A DNA stretch of 21,490 nt, from contig CAKQSF010000025.1 in the NCBI GenBank assembly GCA_934272845.1, positions 1-21,490 of the forward strand, written 5' to 3'. Position numbers and translations under genes: made by a program. Shown here piece after piece: positions 14,834 through 21,490 of this stretch (within the stretch, counting starts at the first letter, position 1; the number at the start of each line of letters is the position of its first letter). The DNA is from an uncultured Prevotella sp. (GTDB lineage Bacteria; Bacteroidota; Bacteroidia; Bacteroidales; Bacteroidaceae). The notes beneath the pieces are model-generated. The model was not told the origin of the DNA and did not search any database. It saw nothing but the letters and a program-made list of their open reading frames with translations.

Positions 14834-14856
14834 ATTAGTGATGATGAAACTTGTTG

Positions 14857-14864
14857 CAAAAATA
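14857..14864 (-). promoter_or_regulatory. -7 promoter box of the sppA-lpxK-pnp-thiL operon
   Basis: On the minus strand this reads TATTTTTG, matching TAnnTTTG, 24 bp upstream of the sppA start codon. It is one half of a divergent promoter region shared with the acetylesterase gene. Confidence 0.5.
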
Positions 14865-14960
14865 ATAAAAATAATCTCAATTCTGTACTTTTCTTACATT
14901 TTTTTTCGTTTTTTATTCAAATATGTGCCTAATATCTATACATCTATAAAATAATTTTAG

Positions 14961-14968
14961 TAAATTTG
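14961..14968 (+). promoter_or_regulatory. -7 promoter box of the rhamnogalacturonan acetylesterase gene
   Basis: TAAATTTG matches TAnnTTTG exactly, 78 bp upstream of the start codon, leaving a leader of about 70 nt. No clear -33 box was found. Confidence 0.5.
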
Positions 14969-15045
14969 CATCGCAAACACAAAGAAAATCTCAAGTGGTT
15001 ATCGTGCTAACTGACATCAAACTTTATAACTAACTATACAATATT

Positions 15046-16293
15046 ATGAAATTAAAGAACGTAATGCTGCTTGTATTGCTCCTTATCGTAGGTAGGGTAG
15101 GGGCAGTAAAGTATGACCTTACTAAGTCAATGCTAGTCTATGACGATGCTAAGGGATATGGCTTCGATATTGTTGAAGCCCCAAACCTTTCCGCCAAGAA
15201 AGGCGTTGCGAAACCATTCTATTTCTCAGTAAAAGTGCCCGATGGTAACTATCGCGTCACAGTAGAACTCGGAAGCAAAAATCGTGCGGCAGAAACTGTG
15301 GTGCGTGCAGAGTCACGCCGTATGATGACAGGTAAGTGTGTGACACGAAAAGGACAATTTCAAACGCTCATTTTCAATGTTAATAAGCGCACACCCGAAA
15401 TCAACGGAGGCGGTAAGGTGCGCATAAAGAAAAGCGAAGTGGGTAGCATGACGTGGGACGATAAACTCACCTTGGAGTTCAACGGTGCCGCCCCTGCTGT
15501 GCGTTCAGTGGAGATAGAAAAAGATACCACCGCCGTAACCTTCTTCCTCTGTGGCAACTCCACAGTGGTAGACCAAGGTCGTGAGCCATGGGCATCATGG
15601 GGGCAGATGGTTCCGCGCTGGTTAACAGATAAGGTATGCGTCGCTAACTACGGTGAGAGCGGACTCACGGCGTCGTCATTCATGGCGCAAGGTCGCCTTG
15701 ACAAGATACTCTCTGTGATAAAGCCTGGCGACTATGTGTTCTGTGAGTTCGGTCATAACGACGAGAAAGAGAAAGGTCCTGGCATGGGAGCGTGGTATCA
15801 TTACACCGTGGCACTGAAGAAATTTGTTGATCGTGTGCGTGAGAAACAGGGCAAGATAATATTCTGTACCCCTACACAGCGTCGTTTCTTTGAGAAAAAC
15901 GGCACCTTGCGCAATACCCACGGTGATTTCCCTGAGGCTATGCGTGCCGTTGCTCAGCGAGAGAATGTGCCCCTGATAGACCTTAACAAAGAGACGAAGA
16001 TTCTCTTTGAAACCATGGGCAACGAAGGTTCAAAGCATCTCTTGGTTCATTATCCACTCGGAACATTCTCATGGCAGGAAAGAGTTTTCGCTGACAATAC
16101 ACACTTCAACCCATTCGGAGCATACGAAGTAGCGAAACTCGTAGTTATGGGCATGAGGCAGAACGGTCTCCTCGCCGACGGTTGGCTCAGTGCCGACTGG
16201 ACGGACTTTAATCCTGCTCAGCCAGACGACTGGCAGACGTTCTACTGGCCACAGTCACCACTGCATGATGGTACGAAACCTGACGGCAATTAA
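15046..16293 (+). CDS. Secreted rhamnogalacturonan acetylesterase (CE12-type SGNH)
   Basis: The 415-residue protein has a signal peptide (about 1-20), then a beta-sandwich, carbohydrate-binding-like region (about 22-158) and an SGNH esterase domain (about 163-395). Active-site elements are GNST with Ser172, NYGESG (200-205) for the oxyanion glycine, GHND with Asn238, and the pair Asp350/His353 in DNTHFN. The text GNSTVVDQ and PWASWGQM are typical of Bacteroidetes CE12 enzymes. The first block has Asn instead of the classic Asp (GDS); the nucleophile is kept. It removes acetyl esters from galacturonate in rhamnogalacturonan I. The next gene on the same strand is the PL11 lyase that cuts this backbone, which supports the assignment. 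The 422-bp gap between them suggests separate promoters. Confidence 0.88.
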   Translation: MKLKNVMLLVLLLIVGRVGAVKYDLTKSMLVYDDAKGYGFDIVEAPNLSAKKGVAKPFYFSVKVPDGNYRVTVELGSKNRAAETVVRAESRRMMTGKCVTRKGQFQTLIFNVNKRTPEINGGGKVRIKKSEVGSMTWDDKLTLEFNGAAPAVRSVEIEKDTTAVTFFLCGNSTVVDQGREPWASWGQMVPRWLTDKVCVANYGESGLTASSFMAQGRLDKILSVIKPGDYVFCEFGHNDEKEKGPGMGAWYHYTVALKKFVDRVREKQGKIIFCTPTQRRFFEKNGTLRNTHGDFPEAMRAVAQRENVPLIDLNKETKILFETMGNEGSKHLLVHYPLGTFSWQERVFADNTHFNPFGAYEVAKLVVMGMRQNGLLADGWLSADWTDFNPAQPDDWQTFYWPQSPLHDGTKPDGN

Positions 16294-16370
16294 AAGTGCG
16301 GCAAACAAGGAAAAAGTTACAATCTGTAAGTAAAACTATGTGTTCTGCTTATAATTTTTAGATACGCTTG

Positions 16371-16471
16371 TCTGTAGCGTAATTAGGGCCTGATTACCGT
16401 GTAATTAAGCCCAAATTACACAGTAAACACTATCTGATTACAAAGTAATTGGGATGCTTTCAGATTGTAAG
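16371..16471. repeat. Array B: 13-bp palindromes in 22-bp register, related to array A
   Basis: Three clear units start at 16393, 16415 and 16437 (ATTAC-CGT-GTAAT, ATTAC-ACA-GTAAA, ATTAC-AAA-GTAAT), exactly 22 bp apart. Degenerate units keep only the right half-site in register: GTAAT at 16379 and GTAAG at 16467. The 9-bp spacers are TAGGGCCTG, TAAGCCCAA, CACTATCTG and TGGGATGCT. TAGGGCCTG is the exact reverse complement of array A's CAGGCCCTA, and CACTATCTG matches array A's CACTATCTA at 8 of 9 positions. Confidence 0.75.
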
Positions 16472-16534
16472 TTGATGCAAGTTGAATTTCCTGTAGGTAT
16501 CTGTACAAAAAGTATAAGAAATGTTTTAATCCAC

Positions 16535-16559
16535 CATTAATCTATCTCTTGTGAGATAG
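16535..16559. promoter_or_regulatory. Inverted AGATTAATG box and 7-bp hairpin upstream of the lyase
   Basis: CATTAATCT at 16535-16543 is the reverse complement of the AGATTAATG box repeated downstream. Overlapping it, CTATCTC-TTGT-GAGATAG (16542-16559) is a perfect 7-bp inverted repeat. The pair could be an operator. The role is inferred from position only. Confidence 0.35.
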
Positions 16560-16585
16560 TCAACTAAAAGATAAGTTTTAAAAAA

Positions 16586-16626
16586 GTATTAATGAGAGAT
16601 TAATGTTAGATTAATGGAGATTAACG
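16586..16626 (+). promoter_or_regulatory. Four direct AGATTAATG-type boxes at 10-11-bp spacing
   Basis: GTATTAATG at 16586, AGATTAATG at 16597 and 16608, and AGATTAACG at 16618 are spaced 11, 11 and 10 bp. This places each copy on the same face of the helix, about 90-130 bp upstream of the lyase start. Direct repeats at one-turn phasing are a common layout for activator binding, for example by AraC-type proteins. Which regulator binds is unknown. Confidence 0.45.
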
Positions 16627-16635
16627 TTAAAAAAC

Positions 16636-16648
16636 TGTGCAAAGCACA
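16636..16648. promoter_or_regulatory. Perfect palindrome TGTGC-AAA-GCACA before the lyase gene
   Basis: A 5-3-5 perfect palindrome about 70 bp upstream of the start codon, in the place where an operator or a transcript start would be expected. It may simply form a small 5'-leader hairpin. Confidence 0.35.
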
Positions 16649-16715
16649 AGAGACTTATTCTTAAATACATTGACATTAAACGTAATAAATAAACCGAATA
16701 ACAAAAAATAAACGC

Positions 16716-19700
16716 ATGAAGAAGAAATTTCTATTAGTTTCCGCTATGATGCTCTTCACGCTGACAGGCTCGGCACAACGCTCGGTAGATAAACTTGACC
16801 GTGGCGTGGTGGCTGTGAACACAACGAAAGGCGTGTTCGTTAGTTGGCGCATACAGAGTGAGGAGTACTATGATGTGAAGTACAATCTCTACCGCAATGG
16901 TACGAAGATTGCCGAAAACCTGACAACTTCTAACTACACCGATGCCGGTGGCAACACCTCAAGCACTTATCAAGTGGCAGCGGTGGTACGTGGCACGGAA
17001 CAGAAAAAGTGTGACGCCGTAAAGGTTTGGGCTAATGACTATCTTGACATTAAGCCTAAGCACGACAAGTCTATCACTTCAACATTGATTCCTAACGATG
17101 CTTGCTGCGCTGACGTAGACGGTGATGGCGTTGTAGAGATACTCCTGAAATACACCAACAAGGAAGAGGCTGAAAACCTTTTCCCAAGAGAAGGCAACAA
17201 TGGAGAGTATACTATCTTTGAAGTTCTAAAACTCGATGGTACCGTGCTGTGGTGGGTTAACTGCGGTCCTAACATGGGCGACTTCCAGAACAACGAGCAG
17301 AACATCGTGGGCTACGACTGGGATCTCGACGGAAAGGCAGAGGTAGTAATGCGCCTCTGTGAGGGTGCCACCATACACTATGCTAACGGTGATACCTACA
17401 CCATAGGCGCAGACGGCAAGAACGGCACCAACTGGACCAACTATCGTGTGCCAAAGAGCGAGGGCAGCGTAGAATGGTTCACGCACTATGGCAATGAGTT
17501 CCTGCTCTACTGTAACGGTCAGACAGGTGTGCCATACCAGTGCATCGACTTCCCACTGAAGAGACTAGAGGCAGGCGAGACAGACCTTACTAAGGCATGG
17601 GGCGATGGTTATGGTCACCGCTCAAACAAATTCTTCTTTGGTGCGCCATACTTTGACGGTCGTAAGCCAAGCATCTTCCTCGGACGTGGTATCTATACAC
17701 GCCATAAGTTCATTGCGCTCGACGTAGACCCGAAGACTCATGAACTGACTACCCGTTGGAAGTGGACTAACAACCAGGCAGGTTCACCATGGTACGGACA
17801 GGGATATCATAACTACGCTGTCGTAGACGTAGACTGGGACGGTCGTGACGAGATAGTATGGGGCTCAATGGTTATCGACGATAACGGTAAGGGACTCTCT
17901 ACAACAGGTCTCGGACACGGTGACTCTCAGCACCACGGTGACTTCGATCCTTACACACACGGGCAGGAAGGCTTCTTCTGTAACGAAGACCGCCCTGCAA
18001 ATAACTATCGCGACCTCACCACGTCAAAGATTTACCACCGTGTAACAGGTAGCAATGATGACGGTCGTGCCATAGCAGGTAATTTCAATAATATCTATCC
18101 TGGTGCCATGGGCTTCTCTGCTCACGACGACGCTATAAGCCTCGTAACAGGAGAGAAGGTGGGCAACCTTACAAAGGATGGTGTAGGCATGAACTTCCGT
18201 ACCTACTGGGATGGTGACCTCTGCGAAGAATCATTCAATGGCGGTGACAACACCATGGGTAGCATAACAAAGTATGGTAGTTGGGATCATGTAAAAGAGT
18301 TTACAGGCACCCTCACTAACAACAGCACTAAGGCAACGCCATGCTTCATGGGAGATATCTTCGGAGACTGGCGTGAGGAGTTCATACTAAGAACAGAAGA
18401 CAACAACCTGCGCATCTACACTACAACGATAGAGACCAAGTGGCGCAACTACTCTCTTTGGTATGACCATCAGTACCGCAACGGTATGGTGTGGGAGCCA
18501 TGCGGCTATAACCAGCCACCTCACGTATCATACTTCCTCGGCGAACTGGAAGGCATCACTCAGGCACCACCGTCATTCGGCATGACAGGACGCACGGAGG
18601 TGGCTAACGGTAGCACCATCTCTGCAAAGGAAGGCATCGTAACAACATGTGAGACAAACGACATGACAGTGAACGTTGCCGAGGGAGCATCACCTTATGT
18701 ATATATGGACAACGCTCCAACATGGGTACAAGGCTCTGCACCGTCAGAGGCAACAGCCGCTTCATATCCTATCACTACCGCTACATACACACATACCCTG
18801 AAGGGCGGAGCCTTCGGTGGCGACATGCGTCTCGTAAAGCAGGGTGATGGCGTGCTCGTCTTGCCTAATGTGGTAGAGAAACACAGCGGTAATACCGACG
18901 TCTGGGGTGGCACACTCACATTTGACGGTACATTGCAGAACTCACGTCTGTGGCTCAACCGCCATACCACACTCAACTCAGATGGTGGTAAGTTCCTTAA
19001 AGGCATACAGGCAGACTATGGTGCGACAATCCGTGTAGGCGGCGCATCAGAAAAGGCAAGCACTATAGAGGCAGACTCACTTATCCTTAACTTTGGTGCC
19101 ATTTGCGAACTCGACATCTTCAGCGAGGGACTCGCTGCCGACCAGATGAACGCCAATGTGCTGAAGATAGAGAAGAAGGTATGGCCAAACGGTGGCGGTC
19201 CAGCATACAACACACCAGTATTCCGCATCACTACACATGCCGCATCAGCCGATGCAGCAATAGCCGACGGCAAGTACTGTCTCGGCACAATAGGTAGTAT
19301 CGATGGTGACCTTAACAATATTGTCATCGAAGGAATGCCTAACCAGAAGACAACACTGTCTTACGAAGACGGCAAACTCTATCTTGATGTTAAGAACTAT
19401 GAGTCTGCACCAGTAGAGTGGGTAGGCGACAAGAACACTGTATGGGATCTTGATGATACGGAGAACTTTAAACACGCCGACACAGGCGAGGGCTCAAAGT
19501 TCTTCACAGGTTCGCCAGTAACATTTAATGACAATGCTACGTCATATAATGTTACCATTAAAGGTAACGTTTCTCCAGAGTCTGTTACCTTCAATAATAC
19601 CAAGACCTATACGCTCAATGGCGGTAGTATCATTGGCGATGCAGAGTTGATAAAGAAGGGTAATGGTGAGGTTTACTTGAAGAGTGCCAATAATATAGGC

Positions 19701-21374
19701 AAGACAACCGTTAGCGGTGGTACACTCTACGCTTCATCATTGGCAAACTCTATAGGCACGGACTGCGGTTCGCTCGGTACTATAAATAACTCTATCTATC
19801 TCACTAATGAAGGTGCGATAGCATTGTCTAATACTGGTACTTCTGCTCAGAAGATTTTCATAGGAGAAGGTAATGGCGTTGTGACAGTGCCTGATAATGT
19901 AACCATGACACAGGTGGCTTATATCTCTTCTAACGGAGGACAAATGCTGACAAAGAATGGTAACGGTACGTTCGTCTTGCAGAGCACTCTGGCTACTCCG
20001 CTTACTGTGGCTGCAGGAACATTTAAGTTTGATAAGGACTATTCTTATACTAAGAACGTAACCTTGCAGGGAACAAGTTCAATTTCTGGTAATGGATTTG
20101 TAGGAGCGTCAGTAAATGTAGAGTCAGGTGCAAATGCTACATGGACACTTACTGATACATACTACAAGTCTTATTCAGGTAAACTGACGGGTAGCGGCAA
20201 CATAACAATCGTGCCAACAAATACTGTGCAGCGCGTGAAGATTGCTGGTAACTGGTCTGCCTTTACTGGTACGGTGAAGTATACCAATACAAAGATTGTC
20301 TTACCACTCTGCAATTCATACGGAATACCTAACGGAACGCTTGACGTTGCAGCAGATTGCTATGTAAGTAATGTTGCAAAGAGTTATGCAATAGGTAAGG
20401 TTACTAACGGTATCTTTGAGCATCCTGTAGCAGACTTCAGTAGTTCTGCTGCCGTAAGCGGAAGCAATACATGGAAGTTTGGTAACAGTTCTGATGAATT
20501 GGGAGACTTTACGTTCGCAGGTAAACTGTATGACGCAAACGGTAACAATAAGGCGAACTTCGAGAAGATAGGTACATGTAAGATGACAGTATCTAATACA
20601 TGGGAGAACTCTGGTACAGTGAAGGTTAGCGAAGGTGAGTTGCATCTTAACTCAATGAAGACTCTTGGTACAGGTGCATTGACAGTTGCTGAGGGAGCGT
20701 CATTGACAGGTCTCAGTGCCACTACATCATCATCTGCGAAGAAATATCCTGTGACGAACAAGTCGGTTACCGTCAGTGGTACATTGCAGTGTGGTGCTGC
20801 CGCTACGAGTCTCTTCGGATACTGGTGCTTTGGGGAGAAACCACTCACATTCAAGTCTACGTCTACTTATGTAGCAGGACTTAACAAATGCGCAACAAGT
20901 AGCAACCCAGGCTGTACGACAATCTTCGGTACGGGAGATAATTCTTCTATCACGTTCGAGGATGGTGCTACAGTGAAGGCGTTCTTGAGCAGTTCGTATG
21001 ATCCATCTGCTACGGTGACAGCGGACAACTCTGATTACTTCCGCTTGTTCTATGATTTCGCTAATGTGAAAGTAGGCAAGGTGAATTTCGATTTACCAGC
21101 ACTCCCAGAACACTATTATTGGGATACAACACATTTCTCTGAAGGCTATCTCTACATCCGATACACTTCACAGACAGGCATATATGGTGTTAGCGAGACG
21201 GCTCCAGTCGTTGTTGACGTTATTAATGCTTCAGGTGTAAAGGTTATGGAATATGTCGCTACAGTATCTACTGCAAGGGCAATGTTCGCAGGAAAGCCAT
21301 TACCTAAGGGAGTGTATATCCTCAAGGTAAGAGACGAGAACGGAAATGGTGGAACGATATCTGTTCGTAAGTAA
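16716..21374 (+). CDS. Secreted rhamnogalacturonan lyase (PL11) with long beta-repeat extension and T9SS-like C-terminal tail
   Basis: This is a 1552-residue secreted enzyme. It has a signal peptide (about 1-20), an N-terminal beta-sandwich (about 28-95) and the PL11 eight-bladed propeller to about residue 622. Calcium-type loops include DVDGDG near 133-138 and DVDWDGRDEI, and a histidine-rich loop, HGDSQHHGDFDP, is at 401-412. It should cleave rhamnogalacturonan I between galacturonate and rhamnose by beta-elimination. PL11 enzymes are usually about 600-650 residues, so some 930 residues are extra. These hold at least four passenger-type beta-strand repeats (K-x-G-x-G then GGTL-like) beginning near 706, 978, 1078 and 1282. 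The last about 53 residues (INASGVKV to KGVYILKV) resemble a type IX secretion sorting domain. Its upstream region has several candidate regulator sites. Confidence 0.9.
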   Translation: MKKKFLLVSAMMLFTLTGSAQRSVDKLDRGVVAVNTTKGVFVSWRIQSEEYYDVKYNLYRNGTKIAENLTTSNYTDAGGNTSSTYQVAAVVRGTEQKKCDAVKVWANDYLDIKPKHDKSITSTLIPNDACCADVDGDGVVEILLKYTNKEEAENLFPREGNNGEYTIFEVLKLDGTVLWWVNCGPNMGDFQNNEQNIVGYDWDLDGKAEVVMRLCEGATIHYANGDTYTIGADGKNGTNWTNYRVPKSEGSVEWFTHYGNEFLLYCNGQTGVPYQCIDFPLKRLEAGETDLTKAWGDGYGHRSNKFFFGAPYFDGRKPSIFLGRGIYTRHKFIALDVDPKTHELTTRWKWTNNQAGSPWYGQGYHNYAVVDVDWDGRDEIVWGSMVIDDNGKGLSTTGLGHGDSQHHGDFDPYTHGQEGFFCNEDRPANNYRDLTTSKIYHRVTGSNDDGRAIAGNFNNIYPGAMGFSAHDDAISLVTGEKVGNLTKDGVGMNFRTYWDGDLCEESFNGGDNTMGSITKYGSWDHVKEFTGTLTNNSTKATPCFMGDIFGDWREEFILRTEDNNLRIYTTTIETKWRNYSLWYDHQYRNGMVWEPCGYNQPPHVSYFLGELEGITQAPPSFGMTGRTEVANGSTISAKEGIVTTCETNDMTVNVAEGASPYVYMDNAPTWVQGSAPSEATAASYPITTATYTHTLKGGAFGGDMRLVKQGDGVLVLPNVVEKHSGNTDVWGGTLTFDGTLQNSRLWLNRHTTLNSDGGKFLKGIQADYGATIRVGGASEKASTIEADSLILNFGAICELDIFSEGLAADQMNANVLKIEKKVWPNGGGPAYNTPVFRITTHAASADAAIADGKYCLGTIGSIDGDLNNIVIEGMPNQKTTLSYEDGKLYLDVKNYESAPVEWVGDKNTVWDLDDTENFKHADTGEGSKFFTGSPVTFNDNATSYNVTIKGNVSPESVTFNNTKTYTLNGGSIIGDAELIKKGNGEVYLKSANNIGKTTVSGGTLYASSLANSIGTDCGSLGTINNSIYLTNEGAIALSNTGTSAQKIFIGEGNGVVTVPDNVTMTQVAYISSNGGQMLTKNGNGTFVLQSTLATPLTVAAGTFKFDKDYSYTKNVTLQGTSSISGNGFVGASVNVESGANATWTLTDTYYKSYSGKLTGSGNITIVPTNTVQRVKIAGNWSAFTGTVKYTNTKIVLPLCNSYGIPNGTLDVAADCYVSNVAKSYAIGKVTNGIFEHPVADFSSSAAVSGSNTWKFGNSSDELGDFTFAGKLYDANGNNKANFEKIGTCKMTVSNTWENSGTVKVSEGELHLNSMKTLGTGALTVAEGASLTGLSATTSSSAKKYPVTNKSVTVSGTLQCGAAATSLFGYWCFGEKPLTFKSTSTYVAGLNKCATSSNPGCTTIFGTGDNSSITFEDGATVKAFLSSSYDPSATVTADNSDYFRLFYDFANVKVGKVNFDLPALPEHYYWDTTHFSEGYLYIRYTSQTGIYGVSETAPVVVDVINASGVKVMEYVATVSTARAMFAGKPLPKGVYILKVRDENGNGGTISVRK

Positions 21375-21395
21375 AAATTCTATTGATACAAATAT

Positions 21396-21428
21396 AAAAG
21401 GCATGACGCGTAGGCGTCATGCCTTTTT
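21396..21428 (+). terminator. Strong terminator of the rhamnogalacturonan lyase gene
   Basis: AAAAGGCATGACGC pairs with GCGTCATGCCTTTT (14 bp) around a 4-nt loop, followed by a T-run, 22 bp after the stop codon. The A-run before the stem also allows function on the other strand. Confidence 0.9.
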
Positions 21429-21486
21429 GTTATATTGCCATGTCAAAGTCATAAAACATCTTTTTGTTATATTGCCATGTCAAAGT
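21423..21486. repeat. 27-bp exact direct repeat, two copies, at the window edge
   Basis: Positions 21423-21449 and 21460-21486 are identical over 27 bp, beginning CTTTTTGTTATATTG and ending TGTCAAAGT, with a 10-bp spacer (period 37). The first copy overlaps the T-run of the lyase terminator. The window ends four bases after the second copy, so further copies cannot be seen. Confidence 0.75.
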
Positions 21487-21490
21487 TATA

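Larger units (their letters stand above)
16294..16715. other. Gene-free control region upstream of the rhamnogalacturonan lyase
   Basis: No coding region is supported. From left to right it contains palindrome array B (16371-16471), an inverted AGATTAATG-type box, a perfect 7-bp hairpin, four direct AGATTAATG-type boxes at one-helical-turn spacing, and the palindrome TGTGC-AAA-GCACA. The last 35 bp before the start codon are A-rich, as is usual for Bacteroidetes start regions. I could not place a TAnnTTTG box. Confidence 0.55.

Overview
The window looks like a chromosomal segment of a Bacteroidales bacterium, most likely Prevotella or a close relative. The basis is several TAnnTTTG boxes (the Bacteroidetes -7 promoter element), the absence of clear Shine-Dalgarno sites, a DUF4827-type lipoprotein, a propeller/AraC membrane regulator, the sppA-lpxK-pnp-thiL gene order, and a PL11/CE12 rhamnogalacturonan pair ending in a C-terminal tail like those used for type IX secretion. 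The genus is an inference from family composition; I ran no search.

Layout. 1-71 is the 3' part of tRNA-Thr(UGU) with a terminator. 109-583 has no gene: it holds a ~200-bp inverted-repeat element and a 22-bp-period palindrome array. 584-2677 (-) is a propeller sensor joined to an AraC DNA-binding domain through one membrane helix. 2678-3223 has no protein gene but shows a promoter-to-terminator unit that may be a small RNA. 3224-4735 (-) is a secreted SGNH esterase/NodB deacetylase fusion. 5065-9514 (-) carries glmM, the DUF4827 lipoprotein, an NrnA-like DHH phosphoesterase and a sugar nucleotidyltransferase, with a second 22-bp palindrome array at 8415-8590. 9515-10023 is AT-rich tandem repeat. 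10024-14833 (-) is the operon sppA-lpxK-pnp-thiL, with a 107-nt lpxK/pnp overlap. A divergent promoter region (14834-15045) leads to the + strand pectin genes: a rhamnogalacturonan acetylesterase (15046-16293) and a 1552-residue rhamnogalacturonan lyase (16716-21374). The last ends at a strong terminator followed by a direct repeat that runs off the window.

How it fits together. The minus-strand genes are mostly housekeeping: amino-sugar and cell-envelope synthesis, nucleotide and thiamine salvage, lipid A and membrane proteolysis. The right end degrades pectin: CE12 removes acetyl groups from rhamnogalacturonan I so that PL11 can cut the backbone. The regulator and the double esterase at the left end may also serve glycan use, but nothing in the sequence ties them to the right end.

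The most unusual signal is intergenic. Three arrays (441-528, 8415-8590, 16371-16471) are built from 13-bp 5-3-5 palindromes separated by 9-bp spacers, in exact 22-bp register. Two of them share spacers, one of these in inverted orientation. A fourth, AT-rich array (9693-9802) also has a 22-bp period.
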